DNA of 64,000 nucleotides, taken from NCBI GenBank assembly GCA_022828595.1, contig JAKGHH010000002.1, positions 82,738,076 through 82,802,075 of the forward strand, written 5' to 3'. Below, in pieces: positions 54,244 to 63,413 of the stretch. Position numbers and translations under genes: made by a program. Under the pieces are notes generated by a model. It worked only from the letters and a program-made list of their open reading frames with translations. It did no database searches and was not told where the DNA came from. The stretch is from Nelumbo lutea. Lineage: Eukaryota > Streptophyta > Magnoliopsida > Proteales > Nelumbonaceae. Positions within the stretch are counted from its first letter, which is position 1; every line of letters begins with the position of its first letter.

Positions 54244-56167
54244 CGTTAGACAGTTTTGTATGCCCTTAGCTTCAATCTGATTTGATGTACTTTTATTATT
54301 TAGTGGAAATAAATAAAGTGCATGTTTGATTCATGTTGTTTGGTTTAATTCTGTGTAAAACCCTAAAACTGGACATTTATAGAGACTCATGTTAGTTTTA
54401 AATGTTCACAGCCGTTGGATAAGTCTGGGGAGATTTATCCTGCCAAGGCTGATACTGGTGTGCCACCAAGTGTTGGGATGGCCTGTCTCAGCCATCAGGG
54501 TAAAACCCGAGGCACATGCAGTATGGGATTACTTGAATCCTTGAACCGGACCAGATTTCCAGTATTGCCCTGGACCTTGGAGATAGATGGGAAAAACTAG
54601 AAAGTTACACCTGACCCCTAGACTCGATTATGACATTTCACTAGGTGTTGGATCAGGCTGCCTTTGATATGCCATTCAGTGAGATCCTTAGCGGGGATCA
54701 AAACCTGGGTATGTTGGGGCAGTTTGAGAATTCATCTGAGTGGGTGATCATAGTGACAGAATCAGCCACTTTGTCGGACAAAGGGTAATGATCGGGAATG
54801 CATTCTCTCTGATGGAAACCAAACTGCCGGCAGTTGATTTCTATCGTTGGAATTTTGTTTTGCAAAATTAATATATTTATATATATATGTACGGTTTCGA
54901 ATTGTTTGCAAATGGTTTTAATTCCTGGGATCCATGTGAGAGGAGAGTGCGGCACTGTTCCTTGCAGCCGAGGGAGAGGTCCTCTTTTGTCGGGCAATGC
55001 TTGATCATTAAGGGCTGAGAGGTTAACTGTAAGACCATTGAGGATAATGCCTGATGGGCTAATCTTGCACCTGCCCACAGTCCCTGGGTTTTTATAAGAT
55101 GGCAGGGCCCAGGGACCACTTAATGTAAGTGTTGGGCCCATAGGGTCCATATGATGGACTCAAGGGGTTCATTGAGTTTTTCAGTGAATTCGGCTGGGCT
55201 TTGTTTTAGAGGCTGGGCCGAACCCATGTGGCTGGTGTGTAGATCAATACTTGGGTCCCACGCCATACAAAGAAGCCCAACTGGGCAGCAGATTGTAAAG
55301 TAATTAGACACTGAACACTTAATGGGCCAAAAGCCCATTTCGAGGTGGGCTGATATGATCACCCATCTTTGGGGCGAATATGAGATTAAAGTTAGTAAAA
55401 GGATTGGGCCTTTAGCCTTATCCACTCTTAGAGACCAAATTCAAATTAGATTTGAATCTGGTAACCTCCTGATAAGATCAGGAGTAAGCTAATTCTATTT
55501 GCAGAAAGGATTAAGATTATCCCCTATCCAAATATTGATTTGGATTGGGATAACTCCTAAAAAGGAGGTTTCTTAATCAACAAGAAAGGAGGAGATTTCG
55601 AACCACCTTGAAGAGATATAGGATATCTCCTGCGTATTGAGAGAGAATCTCATTCATACTCTCCAGAAAAACAGTAAAAGCAGTTCAGCCTTTTTCGTTT
55701 TGGAGATCTCCTCCTGCCGCCGCCATCTGCCATTGCAAGATTAGATCTTTGCAGAAAAGAAAGTCAAGAAATCTGTTCTTGACATCAATCTTGCAAGAAA
55801 GACTGAAAAAGATTCAGAGTTTAGTACTTCCAGAGGATTCTTGTGAAGGATCCAGTGTGTAGGACGCACCCTGCTGGTTCTGTTCCATTCACAGCTGTGT
55901 CATCTTCAGCAGGAACGGATCTTGGAGCATTCTTTGGGCGTGAACACCAACTTTGGGAGATACTGCTTCTCCGGATCAGGTATATTCCTCCCATTTATCT
56001 TTTGGTACAGATCTGGTTTGATTATGGTTCAAGTAGGATCCTTGAATATTGTATTCTAAACTTAGGGAATATGATTCCCAGTTGAGAGAAGGTGGAAATT
56101 TTTTAAATTCGCCCACCCATTCCGCAACCTTTATGGCGTCCATTAGATGGATCCTACCATTCTTTCA
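54244..56167 (+). repeat. Copia solo LTR S6 inside C7, TSD CTATA/CTGTA
   Basis: A 1924-bp LTR of the long subfamily, starting CGTTAGACAG (first T changed) and ending CATTCTTTCA. The 5-bp flanks are CTATA (54239-54243) and CTGTA (56168-56172), one mismatch. Integrase text continues on both sides. The TA tract is short (near 54880). No TATAAATA box is seen. Confidence 0.9.
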
Positions 56168-56172
56168 CTGTA

Positions 56173-57702
56173 GACCGGAATGAAGCCAAGTGTAAGACAC
56201 TTGAAGATTTGGGGTTGTCCTACACACGTTAAAAGAACAAGTGTGGACAAGTTGGAATCCAAAACCAATCGTTGCCTATTTATAGGCTACCCAAAAGATT
56301 CTGTGAGTTATCTATTCTATGACCCAAGTGAGCAACAAGTGTTCTGCAGTCGAAACGCCCAATTCTTAGAAACTGAATACATCCTAGACACCCATCGTCA
56401 GGAAATAGTTCTTGATGAGGAGAGCTCAGGAGTAGTGGGAGATGTCCCACATGTTCCAGGTAGTGACCAACCTAGAAGATCCACTCGGGTATCCAGGCCA
56501 CCAGTCCGGTATGGTTATGACCAAGATAGTTACCTGGTAGAAACCTTGACTTGTGAAGAGAATCCCATAACTTACGCGGAGGCTATGTTAGACATAGATT
56601 CCCAGAAGAGGGTGGAGGCCATGAAAGCTGAGATGGACTCGATAGAAACCAATGGGGTCTGGACTCTAGTAGATCATCCCTCCGGGGTAAAAGCAATTGG
56701 TTGCAAATGGATCTACAAGAGGAAGAGGGCCCCAATGGCAGGATTGAGACCTACAAAGCTCATTTGGTGGTGAAAGGGTATATTCAAAAAGAAGGCATCG
56801 ATTATGAGGAAACCTTTTCGCCAATGGCCATGCTTAAATCCATTAGGATCCTACTAACTGTAGCAGCATACTATGATTATGAGATTTGGCAGATTGATAT
56901 CAAAACCACGTTCCTAAATGGAGATCTTAGTGAAGATATTTACATGCAGCACCCGCAAAGCTACATTACTGCTGGTCAGGAACACATGGTATGTAAACTC
57001 AATCGATCCATATATGGACTTAAGCAAGTTTCTAGGAGTCGGAACATCCGTTTTGATTCTGCCATCAAAAAGTTTGACTTTGAGCAGAATCCGGATGAGC
57101 CCTGTGTTTACAAGAAGTCCAGTGGGGATAAGATCACCATGGGGAATGATGTAGGAATGTTGACTTCGGTCAAGGTATGGCTATCACAACAGTTCTCCAT
57201 GAAAGATCTTGGAGAAGCTTCATATATAATAGGTCTTCGACTCTATAGAGATAGATCGAAGCAAATAATTAGATTATCCCAAACTACTTACATTGACAAA
57301 ATTGTCAAAAGATACAGTATGGAGAACTCCAAGAAAGGAAATGTTCCTTTCAGGCATGGAGTCACTCTCTCCAAGAAGATGTCTCCCAAGACTTCTGAGG
57401 AGATTGAGGGCATGAGAGACGTTCCCTATGCCTCAACCGTAGGGAGCATCATGTATGCCATGCTATGCACTCGCCTGGACATTGCTCAGGCTGTGAGTGT
57501 GGTAAGCAGATTCCAAACCAACCCAGGGCAGGAGCATTGGACTGCTGTGAAAAACATACTCAAATACCTTCGAACGACAAAAGAGTTTTGTCTGATATTC
57601 GATGGTAGTTCACTACAAGTTCTTGGGTATACTGATGCTGATATCCAGTCGGATCCAGATGATAGAAAGTCTACATCTGGGTATGTTTTCACGATAGGAT
57701 AG
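56173..57702 (+). pseudogene. C7 integrase end and reverse transcriptase, catalytic box excised
   Basis: 56180-56773 continues integrase (VRHLKIWGCPTHVKRTS, SVSYLFYDPSEQQVFCS) into the linker and RT start. After a shift, an open frame of 333 codons (56701-57702) carries KAHLVVKGYIQKEGIDYEET, IWQIDIKTTFLNGDLSEDIY, RSIYGLKQVSRS and LGEASYIIGLRLYRDRSKQ. Between SSGDK and MGNDVGML about 11 codons are missing compared with C5, including the whole YVDD box. The frame is kept, so the open frame hides a dead enzyme. Confidence 0.9.
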
Positions 57703-58104
57703 TGTGTTGTTTGCTGGAAAAGCAGCAAACAAGGGTCCACTGCAGATTCCACAACCGAGGCCGAGTACATTGCCGTAAGTGAAGCTACCAAGGAAGCCGT
57801 GTGGATGAAGAAGTTCATACACGAATTGGGAGTGATTCTGTCCTGCACATCACCCATCCCGTTGTTGTGTGACAACAATGGAGCGATCGCCCAGGCTAAA
57901 GAGCCCCGGGCTCACTCAAAGTCAAAGCACATCGAGAGGAAGTACCAGGTACTGCGGGAGATTGTTGGTAGAGGGGACGCCCTAATTCAGAAGGTAGCAT
58001 CAGTGGATAATGTGGCAGACCCATTGACTAAGCCACTGACACAGAAGGTGTTTGAGAAACACGTGGAAAGTATGGGAATCTGGCTTGTATCAGATTGGAC
58101 CTAA
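57703..58104 (+). pseudogene. C7 RNase H
   Basis: Follows an in-frame stop (TAG at about 57700, where C6 has a serine codon). It reads [60 protein letters not shown] and [20 protein letters not shown], then a terminal WT and TAA at 58102-58104. The upstream TDAD strand is in the RT frame. Confidence 0.88.
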
Positions 58105-58461
58105 GTGCAAGTAGGAGCTATTAGACAGTTTTGTATGCCCTTAGCTTCAATCCAAATTGATGTACTTTTGACATTTAGTGTAAATAAATAAAGTGCATGT
58201 TTGATTCATGTTGTTTGGTATAATTCTGTATAAGACCCTAAAACAGGACACTTATAGAGACTCATGTTAGTTTTAAATGTTCACAGCCATTGGATAAGTA
58301 TGGGGAGATTTATCCTGCCAAGGCTGATACTGGTGAGCCACCAAGTGTTGGGATGGTTTGTCTCGGCCACCAAGGTAAGACCCAAGGCACATGCAGTATG
58401 GGATTACTTGAATCTTTGAACGGACCAGATTTCTAGTATTGCCCTGGACTTTGGAGATAGA
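58105..58461 (+). repeat. C7 polypurine tract and truncated 3' LTR
   Basis: AAGTGCAAGTAGGAGC (58103-58118), then the LTR from 58119 (TATTAGACAG). Only about 343 bp of U3 remain. At the break, GATTTCCAGTATTGCCCTG is partly repeated (58429-58447 and 58460-58479) before the Athila RT begins. Confidence 0.82.
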
Positions 58462-59716
58462 TTTCCAGTATTGCCCTGTTCGTTGTTCTGAATGAAAGAA
58501 ATGAACTCATCCCGATTAGAACTGTCACCGGGTGGTGAGTATGCATTGACTACAGAAAGTTGAATGAAGACACATGCAAGGATCACTTCCCTATCCCGTT
58601 TATTGACCAAATGTTAGAGAACCTAGCCAGGCATGAGTACTATTGTTTCTTAGATGGGTATTCAGGTTACAATTAGATTCCCATTGCACCAGAAGACCAA
58701 GAGAAGACCACCTTCACTTGCCCTTATGATACCTTTGCCTATAGAAGAATGCCATTCAGATTGTATAATGCTCCAACAACTTTTCAACGGTGTATGATGT
58801 CAATCTTTTCTGATATAGTTGAAAAGTTCATGGAGGTTTTATGGATGATTTTTCAGTCTTTAGCTCTTCATTTGATGCATGTTTAAACAATTTGGAGAAG
58901 GTGCTTAGGCGGTGCAAGGAGACACATCTTAGTGCTGAATTGGGAGAAATGCCATTTCATGGTGCAAGAAGGCATCATGCTTGGACACAAGATTTCACAA
59001 AGAGGTATTGAGGTTGACAGAGCCTAGGTGGAGACAATTGAGAAATTGCCACCACCAACATCAGTCCGAGCTGTGAGAAGCATCTTGGGACATGCTGGGT
59101 TTTACAAAAGATTTATCAAGGACTTCTCCAAGATAGCCAAGCCATTGTCCACTTTGCTTCAGAAGGAGGTGGCCTTTGAGTTCATAGCTGAATGCCTACA
59201 AGCATTCAACATCCTGAAGGACAAACTGATCAATGCACCCATTATGATAGCACCGGATTGGACACTTCGATTTCAGTTGATGTGTGATGCGAGTGATTCA
59301 GTCGTAGGAGCTGTGTTCAGACAAAGATTGAACATACACTTTCAACCGATCTACTATGATAGCAGAACTTTGAATGGTGCTTAACAGAATTACACCACAA
59401 CCGAAAAGGAACTACTAGTAGTAATCTTTGTTTTTGATAAGTTTTGTTCATATCTGATTTTGTCCAAAGTTATTGTGTATATAGATCACTCGGCATTAAG
59501 GCACCTACTCGCCAAGAAGGATGCAAAACCGAGGCTGATTAGGTGGATCCTCTTGTTGCAAGAATTTGATGTTGAGATTTGTGACAAGAGGGGCATCGAG
59601 AACCTAGCTACTGATCATCTTTCCCGATTAGATAATGTGGATTTAGAGGAAAAGACAATCAGCAACATTCGAGAGGAGTTTCCGAATGAACAACTCTACT
59701 TATCAGTAGAGGAAAA
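58462..59716 (+). pseudogene. Athila-like RT and RNase H (A4)
   Basis: Plus-strand Athila pol. RT (about 58490-59020): DHFPIPFIDQMLENLARHEY, CFLDGYSGYN then a stop, MPFRLYNAPTTFQRCM and FMDD. A one-base deletion just before the FMDD box breaks the frame, though both aspartates remain. 59028-59384 is the connection and RNase H start (ILGHAGFYKRFIKDFSKIA, CDASDSVVGAVFRQRL). 59385-59716 is the rest ([29 protein letters not shown]). It lines up with the gag at 48279-49563 as one element opened by the copia block, but protease is missing. Confidence 0.85.
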
Positions 59717-60027
59717 GACAATCCAGTTCAGGGTTTCAAGAAAACCCACATTGCATGTACCTCAGGTCTCACCCAAGCAACTGAGACAAGCCACCCCAAC
59801 CAACTTGGTGGTACATCAGTGTCAGCCTTGGCAGGATAAATCTCCCAAGATCTATCCAACGGCTGTGAAGATTCTAAACTAACACGAATTTCATAAGTGT
59901 CTAGTTTAAGGGTATTACACAGAAACATATCAAAACACATTAATCAATAATGTACTTTTATCCATTTACAATAAATGTCATAAAATACATCAATCTTATT
60001 GGAGCTAAGGGTATACACTGTCTAACA
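59717..60027 (-). repeat. 3' LTR of C8, truncated
   Basis: The first 311 bp of U3 in minus orientation, ending TCTAACA at 60027 next to the polypurine tract (plus-strand ACTCCCACTTGCACTT). Cut at about 59717 against A4 RNase H. Confidence 0.82.
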
Positions 60028-60041
60028 ACTCCCACTTGCAC

Positions 60042-60572
60042 TTAGGTCCAATCAGGTAAAAGTCGGAGTCTCATACTTTCCACATGTTTCTCAAACACTT
60101 TCTGTGTTAATGGCTTAGTTAATGGGTTTGCTACATTTTCCGTGGATGCTACCTTCTGAATCAGGACGTCCCCTCTTCCAACTATCTCCCACAGTACATG
60201 GTACTTCCTCTCGATGTGCTTCGACTTCGAGTGGGCTTGTGGCTCCTTAGCCTGAGCAGTGGCTCTAGTGTTGTCACACAACAATGAAATGGGTAATGTG
60301 CTAGATGGAACTATTCCTAATTCATGAATGAACTTCTTCATCCAAACAACTTCCTTGGCAGCTCCACTTGCGGCAATGTACTCGGCCTCGGTTGTGAAAT
60401 CTGCTGTGGACCCCTGTTTGCTGCTTTTTCAACTAATAGCATATGATCATACCATGAAGATATAACCAGATGTAGACTTTCAATAATCTGGATCTGATTG
60501 GAAATCGGCATCAGTATACCACTGGATCTATAGTGAAATTACCATCAAATATCAGACAAAACTCTTTTGTAT
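60042..60572 (-). pseudogene. C8 RNase H
   Basis: The end of pol, stop TAA at 60044-60042. The open frame 60341-60042 has [40 protein letters not shown] and [19 protein letters not shown]. Upstream to 60572 are the TEAEYIAA helix and the TDADFQ strand in other frames. At 60572 it joins RT text far upstream of its normal neighbour. Confidence 0.85.
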
Positions 60573-61100
60573 AGAGTCAAACTAGATGTTCCAACTCCAA
60601 GAAACTTGCTTAAATCCATATATGGATCGGTTGAGTTTACATACCATGTGTTCCTAACCTGCAGCTATGAAACCTCGAGGTTGCTGCATGTAGATATCTT
60701 CAGTAAGATCTCCATTCAGGAAAGCAGTTTTGATATCCATTTGCCAAATCTAGTAGTCATTGTATGCTGCTACTGCTAGTGGATCCTAATGGATTTAAGC
60801 ATGGCCACAGGCGAAAAGGTTTCCTCACAATTGATTTCCTCTTTCTGAGTGTACCCTTTTGCTACAAGACGAGGCTTGTAGGTCTCAACTTTACCATCGA
60901 GGCCCTTCTTCCTCTTATAGATCCTTTTGCAACTAATTGCCTTTACCGCAGGGAGTGGATCTACTAGAGTCCAAACTCCATTGGTCTCTATTGAGTCCAT
61001 CTTAACTCTCATGGCATCTACCCACTTCAAGGAATGTATGTCCAACATAGCTTTCGAATAAGTCACAGGATCCTCCTCACTGGTCGTGGCTTCCACCAAG
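60573..61100 (-). pseudogene. C8 reverse transcriptase, N-terminal half only
   Basis: The open frame 61099-60776 covers the RT start: EEDPVTYSKAMLDIHSLKWV, METNGVWTLVD-like text (as IETNGVWTLVDPL), VETYKPRLVAKGYTQKEEIN and FSPVAMLKSIRI. It goes on in other frames through the [14 protein letters not shown] and RSIYGLKQ blocks to about 60573. The YVDD half is missing. TTTG is shared by the two deletion ends as judged from C5. Confidence 0.82.
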
Positions 61101-61977
61101 TAACTTTGCTGGTCATAGCCGTAACAAACTAGAGGCTTGGAAACCCGGGTATATCTTCTAGGTTGGTTTTTTTTGGAGTTGGTGGGACATCTCTCACTAC
61201 CCCTAAGCTCTCCTCATCAAGAACAAATTCCTGATGATGATTACCCAAGATGTAATCTTCCTCTAGGAAGTGGGAATTTTGACTACAAAACACATTTTGC
61301 TCTTTTGGATCATAAAACAAGTAACCTACAGAGCCTTTGGGGTAACCTACAAATAGGCAACGACTAGTCTTGGATTCCAATTTGTCAGCACTAGTTCCTT
61401 TAACATGTGCTACACAACCCCAAATCTTTAAGTGTCATACACTTGGTGTCTTACCAGTCCATAGCTCATGTGGAGTCTTAGGAACGAATTTGGTTGGAAC
61501 CCGGTTTAACACGTAAATTGTAATCTCTAATGCAAAACCCAAAAAGGATGTAGGTAACTCTAAGTGAATGAGAAGTGATCGGACCATATCTAATAGAGTC
61601 TGATTTCTCCTTTCTGACACACTGTTTAATTGTGGTGTAGCAAGAGGAGCTAGTTGTGATACAATCTCATTTTCCTTTAAGTAGTCCATAAATTCATTAG
61701 AGAGATACTCGTTGCCTCGATCTGATCGATGGGTCTTAATTTCTCTCCCTAACTGTTTCTCAACTTCTTGTCTGAACTCTTTGAATTTTTCAAAGGATTC
61801 AGACTTATGTTTCATTAGGTACACGTAACCATATCGAGAATACTCATCAGTAAAGGTTATGAAATAAACGTGTTGGTTATGTGTCCTAACATTTAGGGGA
61901 CTACATACATCAGTATGTATCAGGTCAAGTGTACTTGTAGATCTTTCAAACTTTCCCATAAATGGCCGCTTCGTCAT
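61101..61977 (-). pseudogene. C8 integrase
   Basis: The open frame 61977-61435 (180 codons) is the catalytic core: LDLIHTDVCSPLNVRTHNQH, FITFTDEYSRYGYVYLMKH, an HRSDRGNEYLSNEFMDYL block and QLNSVSERRNQTLLDMVRSL. The first two catalytic aspartates (HTDVC, SDRGNEY) and the glutamate in SERRN are present, so this is the best-preserved integrase core in the window. It then breaks near 61435. 61380-61129 is the C-terminal part (CLFVGYPKGSVGYLFYDPKE, DDEESLGVV-like linker). Confidence 0.88.
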
Positions 61978-61983
61978 CTTACC

Positions 61984-62310
61984 CTAAAGGCAAGGTTCAC
62001 AGGTTGGAAGATCTTTTACAGTTAAAAAATCCAAAGGACCATCCTTTACCAACCTTGTGATACGATCTATGTTGATGTGGCGAAGTCGGTAATGCCACAG
62101 GCACGTGAGATTAACTATATCACGAGTTCTCTTCTTGGGGTTTATTTTCAGCGTAGTTTTGGTAATGCTTGTTTCCAAAGAATGATGGAGAACAGAGAGA
62201 TCGTTCTTAAGTTCTCCGTATACGAGGAATTTGTTATTCTGTTTAATAATAATCACAATACTAAATAAGGTAGAATAACCATCCATGCACAATTTTGAAA
62301 CAGGAATCAA
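61984..62310 (-). pseudogene. C8 pre-integrase region
   Basis: The open frame 62310-61984 carries YGELKNDLSVLHHSLETSI, KKRTRDIVNLTCLWHYRLRH and INIDRITRLVKDGPLDF, ending EPCL. This is the zinc-binding HHCC region at the start of integrase; H and C residues are mostly kept. A stop separates it from the core. Confidence 0.82.
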
Positions 62311-62700
62311 ATTTTACTTAAATTAGGTACGGAAAGACAATCTTTTAGTACAATCATTCTTTCTCTGAAAATAATTTTACAGTGCCTATGGTCGTAGCTG
62401 CAATAGTTGTAGAAGTCCCTAAATAGAGCGTCACTTCTCAGTTACTCAGTATTCTGCTTATCTTAAACCACTACAGTAAGTTAACGCATGAGTTGAAACC
62501 CTGGAGTCAATACACCAAGAAGTAGAAATGACCAACAAATTGGTCTCTATGATAAAAGATTAGAAATTACCTTACTTCTTATTCTCTAGATATTGAGGAT
62601 AGTTCCTCTTCCAATGGTCGGTCTGTTTGCAAAAGTGATAGGCATCCGATGCTTTGTCCTTCGTTTGCTTTTTCGGTTTGCTAGTCTTCTTCTGAGGCTT
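62311..62700 (-). pseudogene. C8 protease region and zinc knuckle, broken
   Basis: Only short frames remain. The knuckle near 62600-62650 reads YHFCKQTDHWKRNYP, with the first and last cysteines changed to tyrosine. The protease second half near 62320-62420 is recognisable by position and by similarity to C7. No intact D-S-G loop was found. Confidence 0.6.
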
Positions 62701-63413
62701 TTCCATTGCCCTCCTCTTCTTCTTACCTGAATTACCTCCTTCAACAAGCATGACTATCGGTTTATCCTCTTGATAAGTTTTTCAGCCCTCTATAACATAT
62801 TGTTGAGTTCCTGAAGGCTAACATTTAACTTATTCATGTTGTAATTCATGATAAACTAATTGAAAGAGGGAGGCAAGGAATTTAGGATGGCATCAACCTT
62901 GGTGACATGATCTAGCCCTGACCCGAGTGCCTTTAGTTCATTAATATAACCCATCATCTTGAGACAATGGTCATGAACCATCTGGTTCTCTGTCATTTTT
63001 GCGGTCATAAGCAACTTCAAACCCTTCTGACGAGTAGAACGATTTTGCTCTTCATACATTGTCCTTAGACTATCTAGGATATCCTTGGACACTTCGATTT
63101 GATCGAACTATCTCTATATTGGATTGTCGAGGGAGGCTATAATGTAGCACCGGGCAAGAGAGTTTTTATCTTCCCATTCTTGATATTCCTTCCTACGTGC
63201 CTCAGAAACCCTATCACCCGGACGATCCAGAGCAGGGTTCTTAGCAACCTTGTCCAATTTTTTGGATGTTAATACCAACAAAAGGTTACGATACCAATCA
63301 GCATAATTTGGGCCTTTAAGTTTGTTATTCTCCAACAACTTGGTGAATTGTCCGTTTGCCATTTCTGATAAAAGGCAAGGCAAATTATTAGTCCACAACC
63401 TAAATTGATTCAT
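62701..63413 (-). pseudogene. C8 gag
   Basis: Starts MNQFRLWTNNLPCLLSEMAN at 63413 with LKGPNYADWYRNLLLVL next, then GDRVSEARRKEYQEWEDKN (frame 63413-63114). After one break, 63092-62856 gives SKDILDSLRTMYEEQNRST, DHCLKMMGYINELKALGSG and a VDAILNSLPPSFN helix. It is the longest clear gag N-terminus here and shows how C1 and C2 should read. The C-terminal basic tail runs on to about 62700. Confidence 0.86.

Larger units (their letters stand above)
51283..58461 (+). mobile_element. Copia element C7 (plus strand), the most complete pol in the window
   Basis: Leader (51283-52343), gag (52344-53149), protease (53150-53415), integrase (53416-54243), solo LTR S6 inserted (54244-56167), integrase end and RT (56173-57702), RNase H (57703-58104), polypurine tract and truncated 3' LTR (58119-58461). 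All domains are present in copia order (integrase before RT). It is inactive: many stops, a protease site change and loss of the RT catalytic box. Confidence 0.88.

Noticed and set aside
56701..57702. A 333-codon open frame as a functional gene
   Set aside because: It is copia RT without its catalytic box, inside a broken element.
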